A stretch of 41,251 bases of DNA from the NCBI GenBank assembly GCA_027858835.1, contig JAQIBY010000046.1, positions 1 to 41,251 of the forward strand, in the 5' to 3' direction. Source of the DNA: Bacteroidales bacterium. GTDB lineage: Bacteria > Bacteroidota > Bacteroidia > Bacteroidales > ML635J-15. The first letter of the stretch is position 1. Every line of letters begins with the position of its first letter. This document shows, piece after piece, positions 10,501 through 20,823 of the stretch. The position numbers were made by a program, and so were the translations under genes. The notes below the pieces were generated by a model that worked only from the letters and a program-made list of their open reading frames with translations, was not told the origin of the DNA and made no database searches.

Positions 10501-11218
10501 ACTGTGAAGTCACAAGTTCTGCACCGCCAAAATATTGACTTGTCGGTCCTTTTGTTGTTACAGAAATAATTCCACCGGTTGCATCTCCATATTTTGCAGC
10601 AACACCACCTGTTACAACTGAAACCTGCTCAATGGCTGATTTTGGCACAGAAGAAGTTCCACGAACTTTCACACCATCTACATAATATACAGTTGCTTCA
10701 GAACGAGCACCACGAATGGAACCAACCGTTCCGTCTTCGGAATAAACCCCACCAACTGTTGTCGCAACAGCATCAGCAGAACGTCCCGGCATTTTCGAGA
10801 TTTCTTCTGAAGTCACTGTACCGCCGGATTCGGTTTGATCTTTAGCAATCAAAGGCACCTTGTACTCTTTAATTTCAACCTCGCCAAGCACTTCTGCAGA
10901 TGCGCTTAATTTAAAATCCTGAAAAGTAATTTTGCCGGCTGGAATTTGCACACTGTTATATTGCAAAGGTGCATATCCAACATAAGATGCTTTCACATCA
11001 TACTTTCCTGCCGAAATCGGTTTAATTGTAAATTGACCGTCAAAATCGGTCATCCCTCCGGTAACCACGTTACCGTTCTCTTCAACACTCACGTTAGCGA
11101 ATGGCACAGGCTCTCCTGTTGATGCATCTGTCACCTTACCCTTTAACGTTCCGGACTGAGCAAATGCACTTACAGTAAAAAGTAGTGCAGTAAAACCTAA
11201 TAGTAATCTCCGTAGCAT
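7580..11218 (-). CDS. TonB-dependent receptor with CarboxypepD-regulatory-like domain
   Basis: The protein has 1212 residues. A signal peptide ends at SAFAQ. Residues ~23-110 form a carboxypeptidase-regulatory-like (CNA-B-type) beta domain (GTLKGKVTDASTGEPVPFAN). A plug domain follows at ~125-230 with SEEISKMPGRSADAVATTVGG, GSIRGARSEATVYYVDGVKV and YGDATGGIISVTTKGP. The rest is a 22-stranded-type barrel ending PRTIRLGVQFSF, with the terminal Phe typical of BAM substrates. There is no SusD partner; the next genes are a T9SS cargo and a PorV-like protein. This arrangement points to surface-protein handling rather than classical polysaccharide uptake. The ligand cannot be told from sequence. Confidence 0.92.
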   Translation of the reverse strand: MLRRLLLGFTALLFTVSAFAQSGTLKGKVTDASTGEPVPFANVSVEENGNVVTGGMTDFDGQFTIKPISAGKYDVKASYVGYAPLQYNSVQIPAGKITFQDFKLSASAEVLGEVEIKEYKVPLIAKDQTESGGTVTSEEISKMPGRSADAVATTVGGVYSEDGTVGSIRGARSEATVYYVDGVKVRGTSSVPKSAIEQVSVVTGGVAAKYGDATGGIISVTTKGPTSQYFGGAELVTSQFLDPYGYNLGGLMLSGPIWTTEEAGSNRKRTIAGFLLSAEGSYVQDASPSAIGVWMAKDDIVDSIRNNPLRVVPNQNNQVVFQNADYLTEEAFQNVDARPNAERLMINVAGKLDFQPIRNLNFTLGGTFDHRNQRLYDYSNSLFNSENNGQQLYTNWRAYARVTQKFQNQSAEDEQENESLIKNAYYTIQADFSQTNSIRQDKRHQDNFFDYGYVGKFNTNPIRFYEWGEDTVTNLEGWVHETFVYPIDDFSAGNVNPDLALYTTQFFDYVGKDALINRDAVILGNGLMNGSAPNSIYGLYQNPGVPYTSYSKTNNNQFRVSASGVADVKDHEISIGFEFEQRIDNYYGLAPFGLWSLARDLMNFHILERDLNNPNPVYDANGVFQDTINYPRLYNAESQTQFDRSFREHLGISENSLEWIDVNSYDPSEFDVSYFSADELFNQGNSYVTYYGYDHTGEKLTYNPSLDDFFTKTNEYGSLERPVGAFQPNYVAGYIQDKFAFKDLIFNIGVRVDRFDANQDVLKDPYLLSNAYRVGDVDPAGILGGNEIPGNIPEGAVVYVNDISNPSMINGFRDGNTWYTADGTETQNPEVIFSSNGIAPYLIEQDELNQNAFEDYTPQVTFMPRVAFSFPISDESLFFAHYDILSKRPTYNARLNPVEYLYIRQLNNDPINNPNQTTEKTIDYELGFQQKLGNTSSLKLSAFYREMRDMQQAIAVIGAYPVNYYTYGNIDFGTVKGFGIAYDLRRTGNVSMRASYTLQFANGTGSSFESGVNIIKSDQPNLRTTIPLNFDQRHNFAITVDYRFGGKANGTPYDGPQLFGADILQNMGVNFVVNAGSGSPYTKESRPQNGVLVGSINGSRKPWRTRINMKLDRDIKLTMKEADSDAGTKEKLAFLNIYLEVSNLLNIKNVLNVYGYTGNPDDNGYLTYADYQDAISTQNDEEAYRNYYSMYYNSPYNYSLPRTIRLGVQFSF

Positions 11219-11266
11219 AGCTTTATGTTTATATTAACTTATACTTAACCCATTTTAAACAAAGCG

Positions 11267-11298
11267 TAAATATAGGACACAAAATTTAGCAAGCCAAA
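11267..11298 (-). promoter_or_regulatory. Predicted Bacteroidota promoter of the TonB receptor unit
   Basis: On the minus strand a -33 TTTG (11295-11298) is followed by exactly 20 bases and TATATTTA (11267-11274). That is 7 of 8 against the phylum -7 consensus TAnnTTTG. It lies ~49 bp upstream of the receptor ATG. Predicted from sequence only. Confidence 0.5.
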
Positions 11299-11318
11299 AA
11301 AAAAGTGCAATTTTCCAA

Positions 11319-11762
11319 TTAAAAATATTTTGTGTTCAATATTTCAGAAAAAATCACAGCTTTTTTGATATCAAAACTTTTTGCGATGTCGCTTGCATTT
11401 TGATTTTTATTAACATTTTGTTTAAAAGATTCTCTTAAATCGTCAGCCGGAGAATCATTCGGCGTATTTTTGTTTGCAGCATTCAAATCATCATTCTCAT
11501 TTGTTAAAATTGCACTGTTTTGAATTGCATTCGGCGTATTATTCATCCGTTCATTTTCAAAAGCCTCTGCTTTTTCCCGACGCAATGCTTCAATTTCATC
11601 CGAAAAAGTCCCTAACAAACTTCCAAACCCTTGCGGGGAATCCTGAGATACATTCTGAACTCGTAACTTTTCCTTTTTATTTTTTGACAAAGCACGTATA
11701 ATTGGCCCGATGACAATAAAAAGTACTAGTAGCAATAAGTTAAAAAGATCTCCTAATTCCAT
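11319..11762 (-). CDS. Hypothetical single-pass membrane protein
   Basis: The protein has 147 residues from the ATG at 11762 (MELGDLFNLLLLVLFIVIGP). A GTG two codons upstream is a weaker start. Residues ~6-24 form one transmembrane segment followed by a basic stretch (ALSKNKKEKLR), so the rest should face the cytoplasm. The remainder is hydrophilic, Asn/Asp-rich and probably disordered, with a short helical Glu/Arg patch (FSDEIEALRREKAEAFENER). No family is recognised. It follows the 127-aa basic protein by 22 bp on the same strand, so the two may be an operon. Confidence 0.6.
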   Translation of the reverse strand: MELGDLFNLLLLVLFIVIGPIIRALSKNKKEKLRVQNVSQDSPQGFGSLLGTFSDEIEALRREKAEAFENERMNNTPNAIQNSAILTNENDDLNAANKNTPNDSPADDLRESFKQNVNKNQNASDIAKSFDIKKAVIFSEILNTKYF

Positions 11763-11784
11763 ATTCACTTGTTTTTAATTATAT

Positions 11785-12168
11785 TCACTTTTTCTTCTTA
11801 AAAATTCGTTTCCAGAAAGGCTTTTTACGACTACTGTTTTTCTCAGCTTCACGCTTTGAACGCTTCATGCGCTTGTGCACCTTTTTTCCGTCAACTAATT
11901 CAGTTCCCCCACCAGACACTTTTTTATTGTATTTCTTTTTATTTCGTTTATACGTTTTTTCCCTTTGGGCTGCGTCTTTCTCTTTTTTCTTAACCGCTTT
12001 TTTCACTAACTTATCTTCATAACGCTCTTGACGTGTTCTTCGATGCTTGCGTTTTTTTTCTTTTTTCTCAATGGAATACCTGTTTTTCGACTGGGCACTT
12101 ACAGGCATTGGTGTAAATCCTGCAAATAGCAAAACAAATAATATGTTGATAATGATAATTTTTTTCAT
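11785..12168 (-). CDS. Small, extremely basic exported protein
   Basis: The protein has 127 residues. A signal peptide (MKKIIIINILFVLLFAGFTP to about VSAQS) is followed by a mature chain in which about half of the residues are Lys or Arg (KKEKKRKHRRTRQERYEDK near the front, KKPFWKRIFKKKK at the end). No conserved fold is evident. If exported as predicted, it could bind LPS, DNA or other polyanions in the periplasm, but this is inference. It lies upstream of the membrane protein at 11319-11762 and is divergent from the Rieske-like lipoprotein with only 28 bp between them. Confidence 0.65.
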   Translation of the reverse strand: MKKIIIINILFVLLFAGFTPMPVSAQSKNRYSIEKKEKKRKHRRTRQERYEDKLVKKAVKKKEKDAAQREKTYKRNKKKYNKKVSGGGTELVDGKKVHKRMKRSKREAEKNSSRKKPFWKRIFKKKK

Positions 12169-12196
12169 AAATTTGAAACACTAAAAATAGTATTTT

Positions 12197-12631
12197 ATGA
12201 AACATAATGCAACAAATATATTAAAATTATTGATACCGACACTCCTGTTTTTTGTCATGTTTTCAGGATGCAAAGAAGATGATTATATTCCGGAGGTACT
12301 ATTCAATTATTATATTGATGTTAATTCAGTGGAATACAACTCAGTGAAAATTCCGGGAAACTCGGTTTATCTTAATGTTGCCGGATATAGTGGTGTAATT
12401 ATCCATTGCAATTACACAGACGAATACGTTGCTTTTGAAAGAGCTTGCCCTTATCATCCGGAAGAAGCCGGTGCAGTTGTTGAAATTGATGAATCAATGA
12501 ATGGAACCTGCCCAGTTTGTGAGTCGCAATTCAGTTTATACGATGGAAGTGTTATTTTCGGACCTGCAGCTAGACCGCTAAAATGGTATAATACCGATTT
12601 GCAAGGGAGCATATTATATGTGTATAATTAA
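12197..12631 (+). CDS. Rieske-like lipoprotein with altered cluster ligands
   Basis: The protein has 144 residues. A lipobox (FSGC, lipidated Cys25) places it in the envelope. The C-terminal two thirds match the Rieske [2Fe-2S] fold: AFERACPYHPEEAG, then CPVCESQF, then DGSVIFGPAARPLKWY, which is the usual 'DGsv--GPA-rPL--Y' ending. A classical Rieske protein uses CxH...CxxH. Here the candidate ligands are Cys84, His87, Cys105 and Cys108 (CPYH...CPVC), so the second motif has Cys where His is expected and the first His is displaced by one. The cluster may be absent, differently ligated, or replaced by zinc. Small Rieske-like lipoproteins of this type occur in Bacteroidota; their role is unknown to me. 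Confidence 0.7.
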   Translation: MKHNATNILKLLIPTLLFFVMFSGCKEDDYIPEVLFNYYIDVNSVEYNSVKIPGNSVYLNVAGYSGVIIHCNYTDEYVAFERACPYHPEEAGAVVEIDESMNGTCPVCESQFSLYDGSVIFGPAARPLKWYNTDLQGSILYVYN

Positions 12632-12671
12632 AAAGTATCATAACACAAACACATGAAACAAAAAATGCAAT

Positions 12672-12703
12672 AAAAAAAGAGAGACACAAAGCCTCTCTTT
12701 TTT
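12672..12703. terminator. Bidirectional terminator between Rieske-like gene and ahcY
   Basis: An inverted repeat pairs AAAAAAGAGAG (12673-12683) with CTCTCTTTTTT (12693-12703) around a 9-base loop. It has an A-run on one side and a T-run on the other, so it can stop transcription from both convergent genes (stops at 12631 and 12725). Confidence 0.85.
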
Positions 12704-12724
12704 ATTCGATATGATTTCATTCGA

Positions 12725-15104
<2,380 letters not shown>

Positions 15105-15171
15105 TGAACAATAATTCGTTTATATAGTTTAATTTCATTAATCAACTATTCACAAAACAGTTCTCAAAACT

Positions 15172-16374
15172 ATGAAAAAATTCATGATTCCGATCCTGAT
15201 ACTAAGTTTTGCACTTGTATCGGCTTGCAACAACACAGAAAAAGAAAGCGACTCAGAAGAAGCCAGCTCTCTAATGACAGTGAAAGGGCAGATTTCGAAT
15301 GCTGAAAATCAAACCCTGTTATTTCAAAAACTAACGCCAAGTAAATTGGTTTCCATTGACTCCATTCAACTTGATGCGGAAGGTAATTTTCATTTTTCCT
15401 ATGGAAATACAGTAACGGATTTCTATCGTTTGGTAATGGACAACAGCTCTATCTTTCTGATTGCTGATGAAAATGAAACCATAGAAATTAAGGCAAGTGG
15501 TCCACATATCGGAAGAGATTACACCATAAAAGGATCTCCGGAATCACTTTTGGCAAAAGAAATGAATGCTCAACTTGTGATTTCAGCTGATTCATTGCAG
15601 GCATTAAACCGCTATTATCAAAGTGAAAATGCAAAACCGGGTGTAAACACACAAGCACTATTCACAGAAGTAAACGAAATGGCAAACGGGTTGTTCGAAA
15701 GCAACAAAACGTATTTAAATAATCTGATAAAAGAACACAACGAATCACTATTTATTTATCTAGCCTTATATCAAACACTTGGAAACAATCCAATTTTCGG
15801 TTTCCCAGCAGATGAAGATTTATTTGATTATGTATTGGCACAACTACAGGAACATCATCCGGAATCAGCCTTTACGCAAAGTTTAAAATCTGATTTAAAC
15901 AAAATGCGCATGCAGGCCGAACAAGAACAATCAACACAGCAAGGTGGCATCGGAATTGACGATATTGCTCCAAATATTACCATGGAAAATCCCGAGGGTG
16001 AAGTAAAATCGCTACATGATTTACGCGGGCAATATGTACTATTAGATTTTTGGGCTGCTTGGTGTCGCCCTTGTCGCATGGAAAACCCCAACATTTTAGC
16101 AGATTACAATAAATATAAATCCGAAAATTTCACTATCTTTCAGGTTTCATTGGATAAAACGCATGAAGACTGGGTGAAAGGCATTCAGGATGACAATTTA
16201 TCACAATGGACACACGTTAGTGATTTAAAATACTGGAACAGTGAAGCTGCACAGATGTATGGTGTTCAATCAATTCCCGCAAGCTTTTTACTGGATCCTG
16301 ATGGAAAAATAATTGCAAAAAACCTGAGAGGACCTGCACTTGGCGCAAAATTGGAAGAAATATTCGGGCATTAA
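15172..16374 (+). CDS. TlpA-like thiol-disulfide oxidoreductase lipoprotein (DUF4369 + thioredoxin)
   Basis: The protein has 400 residues. A lipobox (LVSAC, Cys19) anchors it in the envelope. Residues ~35-135 fit the DUF4369 domain found in front of Bacteroidota thioredoxins (VKGQISNAENQTLLFQKL). A helical linker follows, then an AhpC/TSA-Redoxin domain from ~265 with the active site AAWCRPC (Cys298, Cys301) and the cis-Pro loop QSIPASFLLDPDG. It probably reduces or exchanges disulfides in periplasmic or surface proteins. Its last 35 bases overlap the start of the M1 peptidase gene, so the two are translationally linked. Confidence 0.9.
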   Translation: MKKFMIPILILSFALVSACNNTEKESDSEEASSLMTVKGQISNAENQTLLFQKLTPSKLVSIDSIQLDAEGNFHFSYGNTVTDFYRLVMDNSSIFLIADENETIEIKASGPHIGRDYTIKGSPESLLAKEMNAQLVISADSLQALNRYYQSENAKPGVNTQALFTEVNEMANGLFESNKTYLNNLIKEHNESLFIYLALYQTLGNNPIFGFPADEDLFDYVLAQLQEHHPESAFTQSLKSDLNKMRMQAEQEQSTQQGGIGIDDIAPNITMENPEGEVKSLHDLRGQYVLLDFWAAWCRPCRMENPNILADYNKYKSENFTIFQVSLDKTHEDWVKGIQDDNLSQWTHVSDLKYWNSEAAQMYGVQSIPASFLLDPDGKIIAKNLRGPALGAKLEEIFGH

Positions 16375-19252
16375 ACTGCTCATTTTAAGCCTGTTTCTGG
16401 GATTAACTGTCCGGGCACAAATACCGGACAGTTATTTCCAACAGGAGGTTCATACTAAAATTCATGTTTCGCTTGACGACAGCACACACTCGCTGCACGG
16501 CGAGATTTTCATTTCCTACAAAAACAACTCCCCCGACAGCCTTTCGAATATTTGGTTTCATTTGTACCCGAATGCATACAAAAATCAAGGAACTGCGCTC
16601 GCAGAACAAAAGCGGGAAATGCAACAATCAGACTTTTATTTTTCAAATGCTTCAGAAAGAGGATATATTGACAGTTTGCAATTTACCGTCAATGATGAAG
16701 ATGCACTTCTAATTCCACACGAAGCACATATTGATATTGCCAAATTGCGATTAAATAAACCGCTACTTCCCGGTGAAAAAATTGAAATCTATAGCCCATT
16801 TTATGTTAAAATTCCGGAAACATTTTCCCGCTTCGGACATTCCGGACAAGCATATTACATTTCGCAGTGGTACCCCAAACCCGCAGTTTATGATGCTTCC
16901 GGATGGCATGCATTTCCCTACCTTGACATCGGTGAATTCTACTCTGAATATGGAGATTATGAAGTGATTATTGATGTCCCGGCAAATTACAAAGTTGCAG
17001 CAAGTGGACAATTACAAACAAAATCAGAAAGAAGCTGGCTAGCAAAACTTCCGGATAGCAAAAGCATGGAGTTTCCGAAGTCAGACAGTGTGCGAAAACA
17101 ATTGAAATTTACCGCAGAAAATATTCATGATTTTGCCTGGTTTGCAGATAAACGTTTTTGTGTCAGACATGAACGATACGGAAATGATAAAGAAATTTGG
17201 ACTTATTTTTTACCCGACTCAAAAACATCATGGGAAAATTCAATAAACTACCTCCGTAGAAGCATGGATTTCTTCACCGCAGAAATTGGGGAACTTCCCT
17301 ACCCTTCAATTACTGCAATACAAGGAAACCTAGGAGTTGGCGGAGGCATGGAATATCCGGGAATTACACTGATAGGACACGAAGCCAGAGGGTCAGGCTT
17401 GGAATTAATCATAATGCATGAAGTGGGACACAACTGGTTTTATGGCGCATTAGGCTTCAATGAACGGGTGTTTCCATGGATGGATGAAGGATTGGTTTCA
17501 TTCTATGAAAATAAATACATGGAAAAACATTACCCTTCGCAACATGCAAATTATGGGATGAAACCTCTTGCAAGCAAAACTTGGGAGAAAAGCGAAGCGC
17601 ATTTCGAATCGGAATTTCAATACAACTTGCTTAAAAGTTTGGGTCTGTCCAGACCTGCCAATTTGCACTCCGAAGCTTATGACATGTTGAGCTATTATAT
17701 CTTAAGCTACAAAAAACCTGTCGCCGCATTTTACCACTTGCAAGCTGCTGTCGGTGAAGAAAAACTGAAAGCCATCATGCAGGATTTTTACAGTTTGTGG
17801 AAAAACAAACATCCCAATCCTGATGTTTTTCGCGAATTTTTAGAAACAGAAAGTGGGCAAGATTTATCCTGGTTTTTCGACGGTTTTATTGGCAGCACAG
17901 ATTATGCAGATTACACAATCAGAAATTACAAAAATGACAGCATAATACTTGCAAATAAAGGGAATATTAACCCACCTCTGATACTTAAAATTCGTGATAG
18001 CATTGCAAAAATTGATGGATTTTCGGAAAAACAAAGCATCTATTATCCGGGTTTGACAAAGGGAGACAGCATAATCATCGACCCAGAATTTCAAATGCTG
18101 GAACAAAATCGGATGAATAATACGTATCAAATTGGTAGTTTTTCAAAAAAATCACCGATAAAACTTCGATTTTTAGCAGGAATCAATGATTTTGACAGAC
18201 ACAATATTTATGTAAGTCCTGTTCCTGCATTTAACGGAGTCGATGGATTTATGCCCGGCATACTGATTTCCAACAGCTTCCTCCCTGTCAAATCATTAGA
18301 ATTCAGGTTAATGCCATTATATGCCGTAAAAACAAATCGTTTTACCGGAACCGGGCGCATTGACATCAGACATTGGACAGAAAAATCAGAATGGCTGAAA
18401 GGCATACAGTTTTCAAGTTACGCAAAGCGATTTTCTCTGAACGAAGATTTAGCATATCATAAACTTGAGCAAAACCTGCGCTTAATGTTTCGGACGGGCA
18501 GTTATAATCAAAAGCTCAGTTTAGAAACCCGCTTTATCAGCACAAGTGTTGCCGGCTTTGCACCTAAACACTATCAACAAATTGAGGTAAAGCTTACTGA
18601 GCTTAAACCTCCCTACCCGTTTGAAATATCAATAACTGTCGAACACGGAAAAGCATATTTTAAAACCTGGTTAGAAGCTTTTGCACACATCCCATATACC
18701 CAAAGACTAGGGCTTGACCTACGACTTTTTGCTGGACATTTACATTATTACGATTTTGAAAACCATCCAAATAATATCAATTTCCGTTTATCTGGCACAC
18801 ACACATCAAACGATTACCTATTTGAAATGAATGCCATAAACCGGGCTGCTACAATGAATTCACCAGAGCTTTTAGGCGCAAGACAAATGACACCGAATCA
18901 AGGCGGCTTTGTTTTATACAGCCCAATCAGCAGTAATAATCAAATGCTTAGTTTTAGCTTAAGCTCATCAACTTTTGTCAAATTTCTTCGTGTGTATGCT
19001 AATTTTGCCGCTTTCCCCGGATTGTATGAATCGGATTTCTACGATAGCAATTTACTTTTTGATAGTGGGATTGAGCTGCAAATTATTCCCGATGTATTTG
19101 AAATTTATTTCCCGATTCTCGCATCGGAATCAATTCAACAAATTAATGAAAGCATTTATTCGGAAAATTACTTCCAGAGAATCGGTTTTCGATTATCTTT
19201 GGATTTAATTAATCCATGGGATTTACGTTTTAAACCAGAATTACTATTTTGA
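16340..19252 (+). CDS. M1-family zinc metallopeptidase, secreted
   Basis: The protein has 970 residues from a TTG at 16340. There is no in-frame ATG before the signal peptide (IKLLILSLFLGLTVRAQ), so the start is non-ATG; an ATT overlapping the preceding stop at 16370 is an unlikely alternative. The N-terminal M1 beta domain is followed by a substrate-binding GGGMEYPGITLIG (the GxMEN region) and the zinc site HEVGHNW (His360, Glu361, His364) with Glu383 18 residues on (WMDEG), the HExxH-x18-E pattern of M1. The C-terminal ~370 residues have no recognisable domain and are beta-rich. It probably trims peptides in the envelope. It overlaps the genes on both sides. Confidence 0.88.
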   Translation: MAQNWKKYSGIKLLILSLFLGLTVRAQIPDSYFQQEVHTKIHVSLDDSTHSLHGEIFISYKNNSPDSLSNIWFHLYPNAYKNQGTALAEQKREMQQSDFYFSNASERGYIDSLQFTVNDEDALLIPHEAHIDIAKLRLNKPLLPGEKIEIYSPFYVKIPETFSRFGHSGQAYYISQWYPKPAVYDASGWHAFPYLDIGEFYSEYGDYEVIIDVPANYKVAASGQLQTKSERSWLAKLPDSKSMEFPKSDSVRKQLKFTAENIHDFAWFADKRFCVRHERYGNDKEIWTYFLPDSKTSWENSINYLRRSMDFFTAEIGELPYPSITAIQGNLGVGGGMEYPGITLIGHEARGSGLELIIMHEVGHNWFYGALGFNERVFPWMDEGLVSFYENKYMEKHYPSQHANYGMKPLASKTWEKSEAHFESEFQYNLLKSLGLSRPANLHSEAYDMLSYYILSYKKPVAAFYHLQAAVGEEKLKAIMQDFYSLWKNKHPNPDVFREFLETESGQDLSWFFDGFIGSTDYADYTIRNYKNDSIILANKGNINPPLILKIRDSIAKIDGFSEKQSIYYPGLTKGDSIIIDPEFQMLEQNRMNNTYQIGSFSKKSPIKLRFLAGINDFDRHNIYVSPVPAFNGVDGFMPGILISNSFLPVKSLEFRLMPLYAVKTNRFTGTGRIDIRHWTEKSEWLKGIQFSSYAKRFSLNEDLAYHKLEQNLRLMFRTGSYNQKLSLETRFISTSVAGFAPKHYQQIEVKLTELKPPYPFEISITVEHGKAYFKTWLEAFAHIPYTQRLGLDLRLFAGHLHYYDFENHPNNINFRLSGTHTSNDYLFEMNAINRAATMNSPELLGARQMTPNQGGFVLYSPISSNNQMLSFSLSSSTFVKFLRVYANFAAFPGLYESDFYDSNLLFDSGIELQIIPDVFEIYFPILASESIQQINESIYSENYFQRIGFRLSLDLINPWDLRFKPELLF

Positions 19253-20019
19253 AACAAAAAAAGACATATTTTATCTCAGATATCCATCTCGGCAGCCCGA
19301 ATTTTGAAGAAAGCCTTAAGCGAGAAAAACTGCTGGTGCAATGGATGAAAGAAAAATCAGAAAATGCAGAGGCATTTTATTTGCTAGGTGATATTTTTGA
19401 TTTTTGGTTTGAATACAAGCATGTAGTTCCCCGTGGTTTCACACGGTTTCTTGGAACGCTTTCTGAAATAACAGACTCAGGCATACCGGTTTACTTTTTC
19501 ACGGGAAATCATGACATTTGGATATTCGACTATTTATCAAAAGAAACCGGGGTTAGAATTATTAAAAAGCCCATTATAAAAAACATTTATGGCAAGCAGT
19601 TTTACCTAGCTCATGGTGATGGTTTGGGTCCTTATGATAAAAAATATAATTTTCTGAAATCCATTTTTACAAATCGATTTTTGCAATGGTGTTTTAAGCG
19701 CATTCATCCAAATTTTTCCATTGCTTTTGCCTTCCGTTGGAGTAAATACAGTCGCGGGAAACACGATTTGCCGGAAATTCCTGATTATGAAAAGGAATGG
19801 CTGATAAAATATGCACGAAATGTTTTGAAAGATGATGCGTCAATCAATTATTTTGTGTTTGGACACCGGCATATTCCCATTCATTATTTCTTAAATGAAA
19901 ATGCCGAATTTATTAATCTTGGAGATTGGCTGATAAACTTTACTTATGGAAGTTTCGACGGTGATAATTTTGAGCTTTACTCCTATCCGAATGAGATTAA
20001 AATAGAATCCGTCCGGTAA
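19249..20019 (+). CDS. lpxH: UDP-2,3-diacylglucosamine diphosphatase (LpxH-type)
   Basis: LpxH cleaves UDP-2,3-diacylglucosamine to lipid X and UMP at the inner membrane in lipid A synthesis. The calcineurin-like metal motifs are in order: FISDIHLGS, LLGDIFDFWFEYKHV, FTGNHDIWIF, LAHGDGLG and FGHRHIP, ending with NLGDWL. The 256-residue length fits. The start is a TTG inside the tetranucleotide TTGA, which also holds the stop of the M1 peptidase, implying re-initiation by the same ribosome. The 3' end overlaps the convergent gene at 19997 by 23 bp. Confidence 0.92.
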   Translation: MKQKKTYFISDIHLGSPNFEESLKREKLLVQWMKEKSENAEAFYLLGDIFDFWFEYKHVVPRGFTRFLGTLSEITDSGIPVYFFTGNHDIWIFDYLSKETGVRIIKKPIIKNIYGKQFYLAHGDGLGPYDKKYNFLKSIFTNRFLQWCFKRIHPNFSIAFAFRWSKYSRGKHDLPEIPDYEKEWLIKYARNVLKDDASINYFVFGHRHIPIHYFLNENAEFINLGDWLINFTYGSFDGDNFELYSYPNEIKIESVR

Positions 20020-20734
20020 AAACTACTCCGGTATCCTGATTTCTTAACTGATAAAGATAAATTCCCGAAAGTGCATTAAACTGTAATGTTTCGTTTTCTC
20101 GCAACACTGATTTCTTCACAACCCGACCATCTAAGCTAAAAACAGTAAGCTGATAAGCAGCCTTTGAAGCCTGACTTAATACTAATTGTTGATTTTGCAC
20201 AATTAATTCCGGTTCTAGAACAGACTCATCATCCACTCCAAGCATTGCAATACAAGAACCGATTGCTTGCGGAACAAGATCAACAGAAAAATTCCGATAT
20301 GATCCGTTAGGACAGATTACAAAATAATAAGGCGTATAAGTAATATTCATCAATTCTCTGACAGAATCCTGTTCGTTGAGATTAAAAAGAGGATAAAGTG
20401 TTCCATAATCCGTTGCAAAATCTCCCACAGCATCGTAATTTGAAAATTCTGAGACCTCAATTCCCCAAATAACAACATCTTCCTGATTTTCTCCATGAGT
20501 TGTGTACCAGTTATTTGCATTGGGAACATTCGTCCAACAAGATTCACAAGTTACGGAAAAAATAACCAACACCGCAGTTTTCCCTTGATCGAGAATGTCT
20601 TCATAAAGGAAATGTGTTTGTCCTGTTGAATCAGTAAGCCCAAAGTCAGGAGCTTCTGCACGACTTTGAGCAAACCCATAAATACCGGTTAAAAAAACCA
20701 AAATAATCAATATTGTGAATCTCAAGCGTTTCAT
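19997..20734 (-). CDS. Secreted thioredoxin-like protein with T9SS sorting tail
   Basis: The protein is 245 residues from the ATG at 20734, which starts a good signal peptide (MKRLRFTILIILVFLTGIYG then FAQ). An upstream ATG at 20764 would lie inside the terminator hairpin of the pyrophosphatase gene, so it is rejected. Residues ~20-155 fit an AhpC/TSA/Redoxin fold (APDFGLTDSTGQ) with a CxxC in FSVTCESCW. The last ~80 residues resemble a short T9SS type A tail (LVLSQASKAAYQLTVFSLDG, VVKKSV, LSGIYLYQLRN, FTGRILF). A redox protein displayed or released outside the cell is inferred. The gene is convergent with lpxH and overlaps it by 23 bp. Confidence 0.75.
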   Translation of the reverse strand: MKRLRFTILIILVFLTGIYGFAQSRAEAPDFGLTDSTGQTHFLYEDILDQGKTAVLVIFSVTCESCWTNVPNANNWYTTHGENQEDVVIWGIEVSEFSNYDAVGDFATDYGTLYPLFNLNEQDSVRELMNITYTPYYFVICPNGSYRNFSVDLVPQAIGSCIAMLGVDDESVLEPELIVQNQQLVLSQASKAAYQLTVFSLDGRVVKKSVLRENETLQFNALSGIYLYQLRNQDTGVVFTGRILF

Positions 20735-20745
20735 TCTGTAAATAT

Positions 20746-20780
20746 AACTAAAAAGGGATTCCAATGTTCAGAATCCCTTT
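20746..20780 (-). terminator. Terminator of the pyrophosphatase gene
   Basis: A perfect 10-bp stem (20752-20761 with 20771-20780) closes a 9-base loop. On the minus strand the stem is followed by a short T-run. It lies 43 bp past the hppA stop and ends just before the ATG of the thioredoxin-like gene. Confidence 0.8.
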
Positions 20781-20823
20781 CTAAATTAAATTCAATTATT
20801 TAGAATTCCTCTGTGAAAATCAT

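Noticed and set aside
20735-20764. Upstream start of the thioredoxin-like gene at 20764
   Set aside because: It would place the first codons inside the hppA terminator and ahead of a good signal peptide starting at 20734.
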